Assembly (NCBI RefSeq): GCF_013812955.1
Contig: NZ_JACCSO010000267.1
Span: 1 to 34,814 of the forward strand
Reading direction: 5' to 3'
DNA from: Nannocystis sp.
Lineage (GTDB): Bacteria > Myxococcota_A > Polyangia > Nannocystales > Nannocystaceae
Length of the DNA stretch: 34,814 nt
Position 1 is the stretch's first letter; each line of letters starts with the position of its first letter. Position numbers and translations under genes: made by a program. This document shows positions 26,249-34,814 of this stretch, piece by piece. Under the pieces are notes generated by a model that had not been told where the DNA came from, made no database searches, and saw nothing but the letters and a program-made list of their open reading frames with translations.

Positions 26249-26681
26249 AGAGCACCCCAGACGGCACAGGGCCGCACTGGATGAGAATCTGCAGCCCGGG
26301 ACACCGATGAATCGTCAGCGGCCACGCCCGCCGGGAACCGCCGCCCGATCCAAGTCCGGGCGGCTGCGAGCCTCGTCCTTAACAACGGCGTTCACAGCCC
26401 GGCCACATCTTCAGCACCGCGGTTCCCGATCGCCATCGGGTCCATCTGCTTCGGCCTCGAGAACTCGAGCTCGGGACGGCGTTCCGCTCCGCCGACATCG
26501 TAACCCGACCCTCGATACCTGAGTTCGTGCGCTCCCTGGACCGCTTGACCCGGCGAGCAGAGTGGTCGAAGCTACCCCCAAGAGCCTATGATCGAGTATC
26601 GCTAATCCCCCAAGGCGGCGCTGTACCCCGTCATCGTAGGCCCACTCCGCTCCAACCTCCTCGCGTCCCCCACTCTCCGTT

Positions 26682-29600
26682 GTGAATCCGCTCTATTCTT
26701 CGGCCTCCCATATGCGCTTGCTCGACCACCTGGTTCAACGAATGTACGGCGCCTTGACCGCGGGCCCGGCGCTTAATTGCCGGCCACACCGCAGTCGCCA
26801 ACGAATCGACCTCGACCTCGTGGCACGGCTCGACGGGGCCACGCCCGCATCGATCCTTTCAAGTCTATTGGGCAGTCATCCGCGCCTGACGATCGACGCC
26901 GCTCGAACTCCGGGCTCGAATGAGATGTCACAGGCCTCTCAAGGCCCGCAGGCCACGCTCAAGAAGCTGCGTGTCATCGAGGAGGACGCCCGCACTTACG
27001 AGCAAGACGTCGGCACCCAAGTCCTGCAGCTCGGGTTCCCGCTACTTCATATCGCTCCACGCGCGCAGTCCGACGGACGGGGGCGCAGCGAGAAGCGAGT
27101 GCTGGCTCCGATCGCCTTTATTCCACTGACGATGCGGGTCCGAAGCGGGCGAAACCCCGGCCTGGACCTCGCCTGCGCCGAGTCCGGAGTCGATCGTGTG
27201 GTCCCCAATTGGGCCCTGCTGGCTTGGCTGAGCCAACAGATCGGCCGCAAGCTCGTCCCGACCTTCGATGACCCCGACGGCTCCGCCCCCTGGGAGGAGA
27301 TTCAGGCTCTCGAGCAGCTCGTACGCGAAGCGCTCAAAATTCGCGGCGACGCCGTCGTCGAGCCACAAATGGCGCTGCGCCCGACCCCGAAGCTCGAGGA
27401 CACCGATGGCATTGGCATCCTTGCATGTGGCGTCCTCGGACTGTTCCCGCTCGCCAACCAGGCATTGTTGCAGGATCTCGAGGCGATGGCCGCGGGGGAG
27501 GTCGAGCTCGCGGGGCCAGTCGAGAGCTTCACCCGCGTCGACGCGGCGCCAGGCGTTGCGCTCGCGATCCAGCCCGAGCCGCGGCCCCGAGTCCGAAACC
27601 TCGCGCGTGAGCGCCTCATCAGTCAGGCAGACCCATGTCAGGCGCGCGCTGTGGAGCTCGCCCGCAGCTGCCGCGGCCTGGTCGTACACGGCCCCCCGGG
27701 CACGGGGAAATCGCAGACGATCACCAATATCATCGGCAATCACCTGGCGCACGGCCAGCGCGTCCTTGTGGTCTGTGACAAGCGCACCGCGCTGGACGTG
27801 GTCCATCACCGGCTGCGTCACAGCGGCCTCGATAACCTCTGCGCACTCATCCACGATCCGCAGCATGATCAGCGTGATCTCTACAAGAGCATACGTGAGC
27901 AACTCGATTCACTCGCGGACATGCGGACCAACCCGCGCGCCGATACAGAGCTCGCAGCTCTGGATCGTGAGATGCTCGCGCTTTATGAACCATTGAGCCG
28001 CCATGCGAGCGCGCTGTGCGACCCACCGAGCGCGGTGGGATTGTCCTTTCATACGCTGTGCGGCCAGTGGCTCGCGCTGATGTCGCAGCTCGGCGAGCCT
28101 GGAGATCCAATCGCCGGCGTCGATTTCGCTGAGTTGCTCCCCGCCGAGATACACGTGCGCGAGGCGCTCGAACGGGCTATCGCCGAAGATCTCCCGAGCA
28201 ATCTCTGGCACAAGAACATCGGCATCTCCGTCGATGCTTACTTCGCCCAATCGCGCGGCGAATGGCGACGCCGCGTTGATCGCCTGTTCGCCGCAGCCGA
28301 GGTCGCGGACGCCACGGTGGCGCCGACCATCCTCCCCTTCGCGGGCTCTCGTGCTCCACGAGAGGTCGGCCTTGCCCGCGCCGCCTGGGCCGATCGCTTC
28401 GAGGACACCTTCGCCAGCACCACCAAGCCGCTGCGAGAGCGATGGACCAACGCGGACGCGCCCGCTCTGGCGAAGGCACGTGCCGAGCTCGAACAAGCTG
28501 CGGAGCACGTCCAGCGCGCACGGGAGCCTCTCGATGTCGAACTGGCGGCCGTTCAGGGCACGACGCCGATCCCGGCACAACAGGCCGAGCACTGGCTCGG
28601 CGCGCTCGGCGGCTACCTCCAGATCGCCCACAAATGGTACCGCCTGCTGCTCTTCGGTCGCCGCCGACGAGCACGCAAGGTCCTTGCGCGCTTCGGCCTG
28701 GCACTCGCCGCCGGGGCTGCACAGCGCGCCACAAAGTTCCTTGAGGTGCTCCGCGCGCGCATCCTCGTACGCTCCCTTCATCATGAAGCTCTCGCGCTCC
28801 CACCTGCCTCCGACGATACGATCCTTCGCGAGGTCGAGCAAAGCCGCGCCGTGATGATGGCTCTTGGCGCGCTCGACGGGGAGGCGGCGCTTGTCGCCGA
28901 TGCGCCATCGATCCGTCAGGCGTTACGGAGCCAGGTGAAACTCACCGCGCTTTTCGACGGCCTGCGGCGTGCTGTCGCGCGCGGCAACGCGATCGCTCAG
29001 GTTGAGGCTGCGCTCGCGGATGCCCCGCTGTTCACGGAAGGATTCGGCGCTGACCTTGCAGCTCGCCTGCGCCGCGGCGAGGCGATCGCGGCCACACTTC
29101 GGCCGCTCACCGAGCAGTTGGACAGCGTCGAGGGCCTGCTCCGCATGGAGCGCGCTCTCGCCGGGCTGCCGACGCCATTACGAACCGCCACGCTCGCCCT
29201 CGCCGAGCAACGGACGGAGCCATCGACCGGGTGGGTAGCGATCCAGTGCGGAGTCCTTGCAGCGGAACTCGGCCGCCGACTGCGCGAGCAACCAGATCTG
29301 CTCGCCTTCGACGAAGACAAACTACGCACTTTTTATCTTCGGTGGCGAGCGCTCGAGACGCGGCGCCGCGCGCTGGTAAGGGATGTAATTTTGCATCGCT
29401 GGGCCACCCGGCAACGCGAGCGCCTCCTGGCCGCGACGGGGACCCGAATGTCTGGCGTCGGCGCGGATCTCCGCCGGCGGCTCACCTTGCAGGGAAAGCG
29501 AGCCATGCGCCTGCGCCAAGTCGTGGCACTGGGGGCGGCGATGCCCGATGGGGACCCCTTGTTTGATGCCCGCCCAGTCTGGATGGCCAGTCCCGAGACC

Positions 29601-30968
29601 GTCGCTCAATTGTTCCCACGGTCGCCGATCTTCGATGTGGTCATCTTCGATGAGGCCTCGCAATGCCGGCTCGAGGAGGCCTTACCAGTCTTGCTGCGCG
29701 CCCGCCGGGTGGTCATCGCCGGCGATCCCAGGCAGCTGCCACCGACTCGTTTCTTCGAATCAGCGGTCGCGTCCGGGATCGAGGACGAGCCCACGACGGA
29801 CCAGGAGCTGTTCGAGGCTCAGCAATCCGAGACCGAAGATCTCCTATCGGCGTCGCTAAACCTCGAGCTGGACCAATGCTACCTCGACGTGCACTATCGC
29901 TCACGCCACGCCGACCTGATCGAGTTCTCGAACAAGCACTTCTACGCATCCCGGCTGCAGTCGCTCCCGGGCCACCCGAGCCGCCGCCGCGCGACAGCGC
30001 CGCTGCGGCTGGTGCGGGCCGATGGTGCCTACGTGGAGCGTCGAAACAGCGCCGAGGCGCAGAAGGTCGTGGAGATCGTCGCTGAGCTGTTGTCTCGCCC
30101 GTCGCCTCCATCGATCGGGGTCGCTTGCTTCAACCTGACTCAGCGCGAGACCATTCTGGAGGCGCTTGATGAGGCGGGGACGCGCGATCCAGCCTTCGCT
30201 CAGCGACTCGCCGCTGCCCGTGTCTGCCGCGGCGAGGGCTCCTTCGAGGGCCTGTTCGTCAAGAACCTCGAGAACGTCCAGGGCGATGAACGCGATCATA
30301 TTATCATCAGTACGACGTACGGGCGCGACCTGGAGGGCCGCTTCTATCGGCGCTTCGGCCCGCTCGCTATGAGCGGCGGCGGGCGGCGCCTCAACGTGCT
30401 CGTGACGCGCGCGCGCGACCAGATCCACATAGTGACCTCGATCCCGTCCGAGGTTTACAGAGCCGACTGGCCGCTCCATCCTGGCCAACAGCCCAACGGC
30501 GGGCTACTGCTCTTTCACTACCTGCGCTGGGCCGAGGACCTGGCGACCACCTACGCGGAGCGCTCCGGCGCCGACCTCCCGCATGAGGGCGCCCGTCCGC
30601 CCTTGGTCATGCACGACACCGCCTATCGTTCGACCGTCGTGGATGCCCTCGGGCACCAGCTGGTCGCGAGCAGCCGCTGCATCGCCGAGGCCTACTGGGG
30701 TAACGACGGTTTCTGCGTCGACCTTGCCCTGCGCGCGGCGGACGCCCCCGAGGCAACGATGATCGGAGTGCTGTGCGACAGCTCGCGCTTCGACAAGGCG
30801 ACCGATCGGATCGAGTGGGACATGTTCCGCTCCGTGGTGCTCGAAGACCAGGGTTGGAGCTTGCGCCGCGTCTGCTCCCCGCAACTATTCCGGAACCTTC
30901 AGGGCACGCTCAGCGGGCTTACGACGACCACACCTACTCAAGATCAGGCTGTGAGCCAACATGACTGA
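26682..30968 (+). CDS. Superfamily 1 (AAA_11/AAA_12, Upf1-like) helicase with C-terminal MTES_1575/Vsr-like nuclease domain that appears degenerate
   Basis: Walker A GPPGTGKSQT (27690-27716); DVVIFDEASQCRLEEALPV; GDPRQLPP; DVHYRSRHADLIEFSNKHFY; ENVQGDERDHIIIST; RRLNVLVTRARDQIHIV; C-terminal FCVDLALR...MIGVLCDSSRFDKATDRIEWDMFRSVVLEDQGWSLRRVCSPQLFRN. GTG start. Confidence 0.85.
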   Translation: MNPLYSSASHMRLLDHLVQRMYGALTAGPALNCRPHRSRQRIDLDLVARLDGATPASILSSLLGSHPRLTIDAARTPGSNEMSQASQGPQATLKKLRVIEEDARTYEQDVGTQVLQLGFPLLHIAPRAQSDGRGRSEKRVLAPIAFIPLTMRVRSGRNPGLDLACAESGVDRVVPNWALLAWLSQQIGRKLVPTFDDPDGSAPWEEIQALEQLVREALKIRGDAVVEPQMALRPTPKLEDTDGIGILACGVLGLFPLANQALLQDLEAMAAGEVELAGPVESFTRVDAAPGVALAIQPEPRPRVRNLARERLISQADPCQARAVELARSCRGLVVHGPPGTGKSQTITNIIGNHLAHGQRVLVVCDKRTALDVVHHRLRHSGLDNLCALIHDPQHDQRDLYKSIREQLDSLADMRTNPRADTELAALDREMLALYEPLSRHASALCDPPSAVGLSFHTLCGQWLALMSQLGEPGDPIAGVDFAELLPAEIHVREALERAIAEDLPSNLWHKNIGISVDAYFAQSRGEWRRRVDRLFAAAEVADATVAPTILPFAGSRAPREVGLARAAWADRFEDTFASTTKPLRERWTNADAPALAKARAELEQAAEHVQRAREPLDVELAAVQGTTPIPAQQAEHWLGALGGYLQIAHKWYRLLLFGRRRRARKVLARFGLALAAGAAQRATKFLEVLRARILVRSLHHEALALPPASDDTILREVEQSRAVMMALGALDGEAALVADAPSIRQALRSQVKLTALFDGLRRAVARGNAIAQVEAALADAPLFTEGFGADLAARLRRGEAIAATLRPLTEQLDSVEGLLRMERALAGLPTPLRTATLALAEQRTEPSTGWVAIQCGVLAAELGRRLREQPDLLAFDEDKLRTFYLRWRALETRRRALVRDVILHRWATRQRERLLAATGTRMSGVGADLRRRLTLQGKRAMRLRQVVALGAAMPDGDPLFDARPVWMASPETVAQLFPRSPIFDVVIFDEASQCRLEEALPVLLRARRVVIAGDPRQLPPTRFFESAVASGIEDEPTTDQELFEAQQSETEDLLSASLNLELDQCYLDVHYRSRHADLIEFSNKHFYASRLQSLPGHPSRRRATAPLRLVRADGAYVERRNSAEAQKVVEIVAELLSRPSPPSIGVACFNLTQRETILEALDEAGTRDPAFAQRLAAARVCRGEGSFEGLFVKNLENVQGDERDHIIISTTYGRDLEGRFYRRFGPLAMSGGGRRLNVLVTRARDQIHIVTSIPSEVYRADWPLHPGQQPNGGLLLFHYLRWAEDLATTYAERSGADLPHEGARPPLVMHDTAYRSTVVDALGHQLVASSRCIAEAYWGNDGFCVDLALRAADAPEATMIGVLCDSSRFDKATDRIEWDMFRSVVLEDQGWSLRRVCSPQLFRNLQGTLSGLTTTTPTQDQAVSQHD

Positions 30969-32370
30969 GTCAATCATCCTTATAGTCCTGCTTGTCATGG
31001 TCGCCGTCGTGCTGACGCTGACGCTGCTCCGACTGCGCACCGTACGGGCCAGCCATGAGACGCTCCAGCGCACCCACGCCGAACTCGTGCGCCGGTTTCA
31101 GCCAGTCGTAGACGTTGACATGGAGCGACAGCGCGTCGTCACGGAGCTGGCCATCGAGCGCCAGCGCCAGCAGACGGAGCTCGAGGGCGCAAGGGCGCAA
31201 GCCCAAGCCCAGGTCGCGCAGGCCCGCAGCGAAGGCCTCCGCGCCGCATCGGAGCTTCAGGCCCTGCACCTCAGCGTGGACCGACTGCGCCAGGAGTTCC
31301 GCGCTCTCGACGAGCAGAGCGATCTTCAGTCGTTTGGATTCTATACGCCGCGCTACAGCTTCGCCGAGTCGGCCCGTTATCAAGCCAAGCTCGAGGAGAT
31401 CCGCGGGCGGCAGAAGATGCAGCTAAAGGACAAAACCGCCGCGACATGCTCGATCGAGTGGACGGTGAACGGCAGCAAGAGCGAGGGCAAGAAGCAGATC
31501 AACCAGACGCTCAAGCTCATGCTTCGAGCGTTCAATGGCGAATGCGACGCCGCGATCGCCAAGGTCAGATACAACAATATCCATATCATGGAGGCGCGGA
31601 TCCAGAAGGCACGCGAGGCGATCAACGGGCTCGCCGAGATCCAGAACTGCAGAATCTCCCCGGATTACTTGACCCTGAAGCTGCAAGAGCTTTTTCTCGT
31701 GCACGAGTACGAGGAGAAGATTCAGGAGGAGAAGGAGGAGCAGCGTCGAATCCGTGAACAGATGCGCGAAGAGGAGGTCGCGTTGCGGGAGATCGAGAAA
31801 GCGCGGCAAGAGGCCGAGAAGGAGGAACTGCGCTACGCCGACGCGCTCCGCAAGGCCCAGAACGAGGTCGAACGGGCCACCGGCGCCAAACAACAGAAAC
31901 TACGCGCCCAGATCGAGGAACTGGAGCGCAAGCTCGCCGAGGCGCACACGAATAAACAACGGGCGCTCTCACGTGCCCAAATGACCCGATCGGGGCACGT
32001 GTACATAACCTCGAACATCGGCTCTTTCGGCGAAGAAGTGTTCAAGATCGGCATGACACGGCGGCTCGATCCGATGGATCGCGTTAAGGAGCTCGGCGAC
32101 GCGTCCGTGCCTTTCGAGTTCGATGTGCATGCGATCCTCTTCACGGAAGACGCGCCGTCTCTAGAGAACCAGCTCCATCGGGCTTTCCATCATCGCCGGG
32201 TCAATCGGATCAACGGGAAGAAAGAGTTCTTCCGGGTCGAACTCCGCGAGATCGTCGACTATGTGCGTATTCACCACAGCGCCGAGGTTGAGGTCGTCCA
32301 TACTGCTCCCGCCGAGGAGTTCAGGAAGACGCAGGCGTTCCTCCAGCAGGCGACGCAGCCATCGGGGTAG
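30961..32370 (+). CDS. Membrane-anchored DUF4041-like + GIY-YIG (T5orf172/MUG113) nuclease, SNIPE-like
   Basis: N-terminal TM helix (MTESIILIVLLVMVAVVLTLTLLRL), coiled coil, central YNNIHIMEARIQKAREAINGLAE... region, C-terminal SGHVYITSNIGSFGEEVFKIGMTRRLDPMDRVKELGDASVPFEFDVHAILFTEDAPSLENQLHRAFHHRRVN. Start overlaps helicase stop (ATGACTGA). Confidence 0.85.
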   Translation: MTESIILIVLLVMVAVVLTLTLLRLRTVRASHETLQRTHAELVRRFQPVVDVDMERQRVVTELAIERQRQQTELEGARAQAQAQVAQARSEGLRAASELQALHLSVDRLRQEFRALDEQSDLQSFGFYTPRYSFAESARYQAKLEEIRGRQKMQLKDKTAATCSIEWTVNGSKSEGKKQINQTLKLMLRAFNGECDAAIAKVRYNNIHIMEARIQKAREAINGLAEIQNCRISPDYLTLKLQELFLVHEYEEKIQEEKEEQRRIREQMREEEVALREIEKARQEAEKEELRYADALRKAQNEVERATGAKQQKLRAQIEELERKLAEAHTNKQRALSRAQMTRSGHVYITSNIGSFGEEVFKIGMTRRLDPMDRVKELGDASVPFEFDVHAILFTEDAPSLENQLHRAFHHRRVNRINGKKEFFRVELREIVDYVRIHHSAEVEVVHTAPAEEFRKTQAFLQQATQPSG

Positions 32371-32458
32371 TGTCATGTGGGTGCGGACCATGCGCGGCCC
32401 TGCGCACTGAGGAAAACGATTGCCATGCAGAGCCTACGATGCGGTAAGCTGACTTGAG

Positions 32459-33490
32459 ATGTCCTCAAAAAGTGACGCGCAGGGACCCGAGCAGGCGGAG
32501 GAGCGAGCGCTCCACAGGGCGTCCATTGTTGCGCTGAAGACAGGCACTCTGCCGGCGACGTTCCGCGCGATGGTGACGCGGCGGGAGACCGAAGTACAGG
32601 CCTACCGCCGGGTCGCCTATCGAATCGAGCGGCGCACGATCACGATGCAGGTCACCCCGGCCCCCGGAGTGCGCGCAAATGATCTACGAGGGCCCCCCGA
32701 TCCAGCCGCGGTCGATCCCTGGGGCTGCGAACCGACGGCGCTCCCATCAGCGACCGCGGTGCTCTGCGTCTGCCTCACATGCGGCGGTGCGAAGAAGATC
32801 ACGTGCCCGACCTGTGCGGCTACCGGGCAGGTCCGTTGTGACACATGCAGCGGAGGCGGAAAGGTCAGCGGCCAGCGCGGGCCGAAAAACTGTCCATCTT
32901 GCCGCGGCACTGGAAGAACGAAGTGTGAAGGCTGTACGAAAGGAATGATGAAGTGTGGGCCTTGTGACGGCGTCGGCCGTGTTCGAGCATGGCTTGAGGT
33001 CCGGGCGCAACACTCCGTCCAGGTGCGCGCGTACCCCGAGACCGGGATTGCGGCCCTGCATACCAAGCGCCTCTCCGTTGAAGATTTCGACCGTCCGCCG
33101 GCAAACTTTCGCGTCCCGCTAGTCCAGGATTCGCAGTGGATGAATGCTCTGCCCGAACGTCTTGGGCCCGAACTCACGCCTGCCCTGGCTCCTGTGTCCG
33201 ACCGAGTCATCGGTCAACGCATCCAACGCTTCGAGTCGAGCGTCTATAAATTTACGTATGCTACGCGAGCCTCGGAGGGGATGCTCGCGGTGTCCGGCGA
33301 GCCCCCGACGCTCCTGCCAGGTAGCGCGTGGGGCCCTTTGTGGCGTCGCCTCGCGCTCGCTGTCGCAGTGGGAGTCCTGATGTTCTTCGTCGGCGGCGTG
33401 GTCGCGGGGAATTACATGGCGCGGGCTGCGTGGTTCAAGACCCAGGGCAACGGCGGACTGCTTATACTACTCTTAAGCATCCCCTCATAA
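32459..33490 (+). CDS. DnaJ-type CxxC zinc-ribbon protein with C-terminal TM segment, 3' end cut by the IS
   Basis: Six CxxC motifs between 32771 and 32965 (CLTC, CPTC, CDTC, CPSC, CEGC, CGPC) with CxxCxGxG spacing; TM LALAVAVGVLMFFVGGVVAG; last codons and stop are IS sequence. Confidence 0.75.
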   Translation: MSSKSDAQGPEQAEERALHRASIVALKTGTLPATFRAMVTRRETEVQAYRRVAYRIERRTITMQVTPAPGVRANDLRGPPDPAAVDPWGCEPTALPSATAVLCVCLTCGGAKKITCPTCAATGQVRCDTCSGGGKVSGQRGPKNCPSCRGTGRTKCEGCTKGMMKCGPCDGVGRVRAWLEVRAQHSVQVRAYPETGIAALHTKRLSVEDFDRPPANFRVPLVQDSQWMNALPERLGPELTPALAPVSDRVIGQRIQRFESSVYKFTYATRASEGMLAVSGEPPTLLPGSAWGPLWRRLALAVAVGVLMFFVGGVVAGNYMARAAWFKTQGNGGLLILLLSIPS

Positions 33491-34814
33491 AACTCCAAGG
33501 AGATCACGAAGAATGGCATGCTGCATGATCAAATCGTTGAACTTGGCCATCAGTGCAGAAAACTGGGCCTCGCGCATGGTGGGGAGTTTCATGTAGTAGA
33601 GGAATCCCTGTCGAAGGAGAGAGTGGGTCCGGCGCTTGACAGTATTGGCCTTGAGCAAGCGGTCCATGCCGAGGCTTTCACCGGCCGAGCCGAGCAAGGT
33701 CAACAGGGCGATGGCGAGCGCGGCAATGAAGAAGATGCGATCGCGGCGGTCGGGGCGACCGATATGTGTCCAGCTCAGGCCCATGCCGAAGTGGAGGTCC
33801 TTGGTATCACGGAACGAAGTCTCGATAGACCAGCGTTTTGCGTAGAGCTTGACGAGGTCGGTGCCCTTGGCCGTACCGTCGCTCGAGGCGAGGCACCACG
33901 GTTCCTTCATTCCCTTGGCCTGAACGCAGACGACGGTAGGGACCACAAACTTGTCCTCGGTGACGGCTGCGGCTCGGAGCGTCGTGGCTCGACCGCCGCG
34001 CCCAACCCAGCCGTGCGCGTCGCGGACCTCACCGTTGCTGGCGGTCACGTGGATGCCACCGCGAAACCGGATCAGGTAGTCGAAGCCAAGCTCGCCGTGC
34101 AGGAAGTCGTAGAGCTTCTTGTCCCCGAAGCCACGATCCGCCACGACCGTCACGCGTACCTGGGGCGGGACCACCTCGCGAAGGCGCGAAAGGAGCTCAT
34201 CCTCGTACTCATTACGATGCGTTGCCAGTGTCGACTTGCGCCAGGTCTTCCAGAGTAACGGTGTCGCGCGACCGTGCTTCGTGAGCATCGCCAGCATCAG
34301 CGTGGACTGGTCGTCCGCATCAAAGTCCGTCCAGTCGAGCGCCACCGCGATCTGGTCACGTTCACCGATGATGTACGGAACCCAGCGCCGAGCAAGTTCC
34401 CACGGATCGATGCCCTGGTTACTCAGGAAGCGGTCGACCTGCTTGACCGCGTGCTTCTCGTTCAGGCCGCGCTCCCGCGCCAGCCCGAGGCCGATCGCAT
34501 GGACGCCGAGCGTTGCAGCATTCAACACTCCGATCGTTGCGTTGGCCAGGGATATAACACGCTTGGCATGGAGGTCCTCGCCAAACAACGACTTGATGAG
34601 TTGCTCGACTTGCATGGGTTCTACGCGGCGCTCTCGCGGATTCGTGGCTGTCTGCGCGCTCGGCTGGGTTGTTGCGGTCCGTGCAATCATACAGAGCGAA
34701 ACCGCTCACGCCGGCTCGAAATTCCCAGAGCATGTCATTATTTTCATTCGGCTCTACCACGGGTATATGGAGCAATTCGCTGCTCCGGCCTACTCGTATG
34801 AGGGGATCCTTAAG
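33472..34814. mobile_element. IS4-family insertion sequence, 1343 bp between terminal inverted repeats
   Basis: IRL 33472-33489 CTTAAGCATCCCCTCATA versus IRR (reverse complement of 34797-34814) CTTAAGGATCCCCTCATA, 17/18 identical, flanking a DDE transposase. Confidence 0.9.
33485..34615 (-). CDS. IS4-family DDE transposase
   Basis: AVALDWTDFD, VTVVADRGFGDKKLYDFL and LYAKRWSIETSFRDTKDLHFGMGLSWT match DDE positions including the YREK-like IS4 region; start MQVEQLIKSLFG, stop lies inside IRL. Confidence 0.9.
   Translation of the reverse strand: MQVEQLIKSLFGEDLHAKRVISLANATIGVLNAATLGVHAIGLGLARERGLNEKHAVKQVDRFLSNQGIDPWELARRWVPYIIGERDQIAVALDWTDFDADDQSTLMLAMLTKHGRATPLLWKTWRKSTLATHRNEYEDELLSRLREVVPPQVRVTVVADRGFGDKKLYDFLHGELGFDYLIRFRGGIHVTASNGEVRDAHGWVGRGGRATTLRAAAVTEDKFVVPTVVCVQAKGMKEPWCLASSDGTAKGTDLVKLYAKRWSIETSFRDTKDLHFGMGLSWTHIGRPDRRDRIFFIAALAIALLTLLGSAGESLGMDRLLKANTVKRRTHSLLRQGFLYYMKLPTMREAQFSALMAKFNDLIMQHAILRDLLGVL

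Noticed and set aside
26250-26680. Intergenic stretch with an ORF lacking a clear start (VPDRHRVHLLRPRELELGTAFRSADIVTRPSIPEFVRSLDRLTRRAEWSKLPPRAYDRVSLIPQGG)
   Set aside because: Could be a gene remnant, but no family recognised and no convincing start codon or RBS.
1-34814. CRISPR arrays, tRNA or rRNA genes
   Set aside because: No regularly spaced repeats and no tRNA/rRNA-like sequence noticed on reading; not computationally scanned.

Overview
GC-rich window, probably myxobacterial (Nannocystaceae-like: Ser/Thr/Gly-rich lipoprotein linkers, very large lipoproteins; this is inference). About 1-15.1 kb holds envelope and chromosomal genes: lipoproteins, a secreted SpvB/FG-GAP/RHS protein, tandem MerR-like regulators and a small membrane protein. 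About 15.4-33.5 kb looks like a defence/conflict island: a giant TPR-CHAT protease-like gene convergent with an EAD1-like adaptor gene; an overlapping DprA-like/ComF-type phosphoribosyltransferase pair; a chimeric, frameshifted remnant of a prokaryotic viperin overlapping a DUF2325-like ORF; and a helicase (SF1, degenerate C-terminal nuclease) / membrane-anchored DUF4041-like + GIY-YIG nuclease (SNIPE-like) / membrane zinc-ribbon cluster. The zinc-ribbon gene is cut by an IS4-family element whose terminal inverted repeat coincides with the window end. The best candidate for an undescribed system is the translationally coupled helicase + membrane GIY-YIG nuclease + zinc-ribbon cluster. Two recombination scars stand out: RHS fused out of frame to a DUF4265 remnant, and a sigma-like N-terminus fused to a viperin C-terminus. 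All family calls are from motif recognition by eye; no database search was run.
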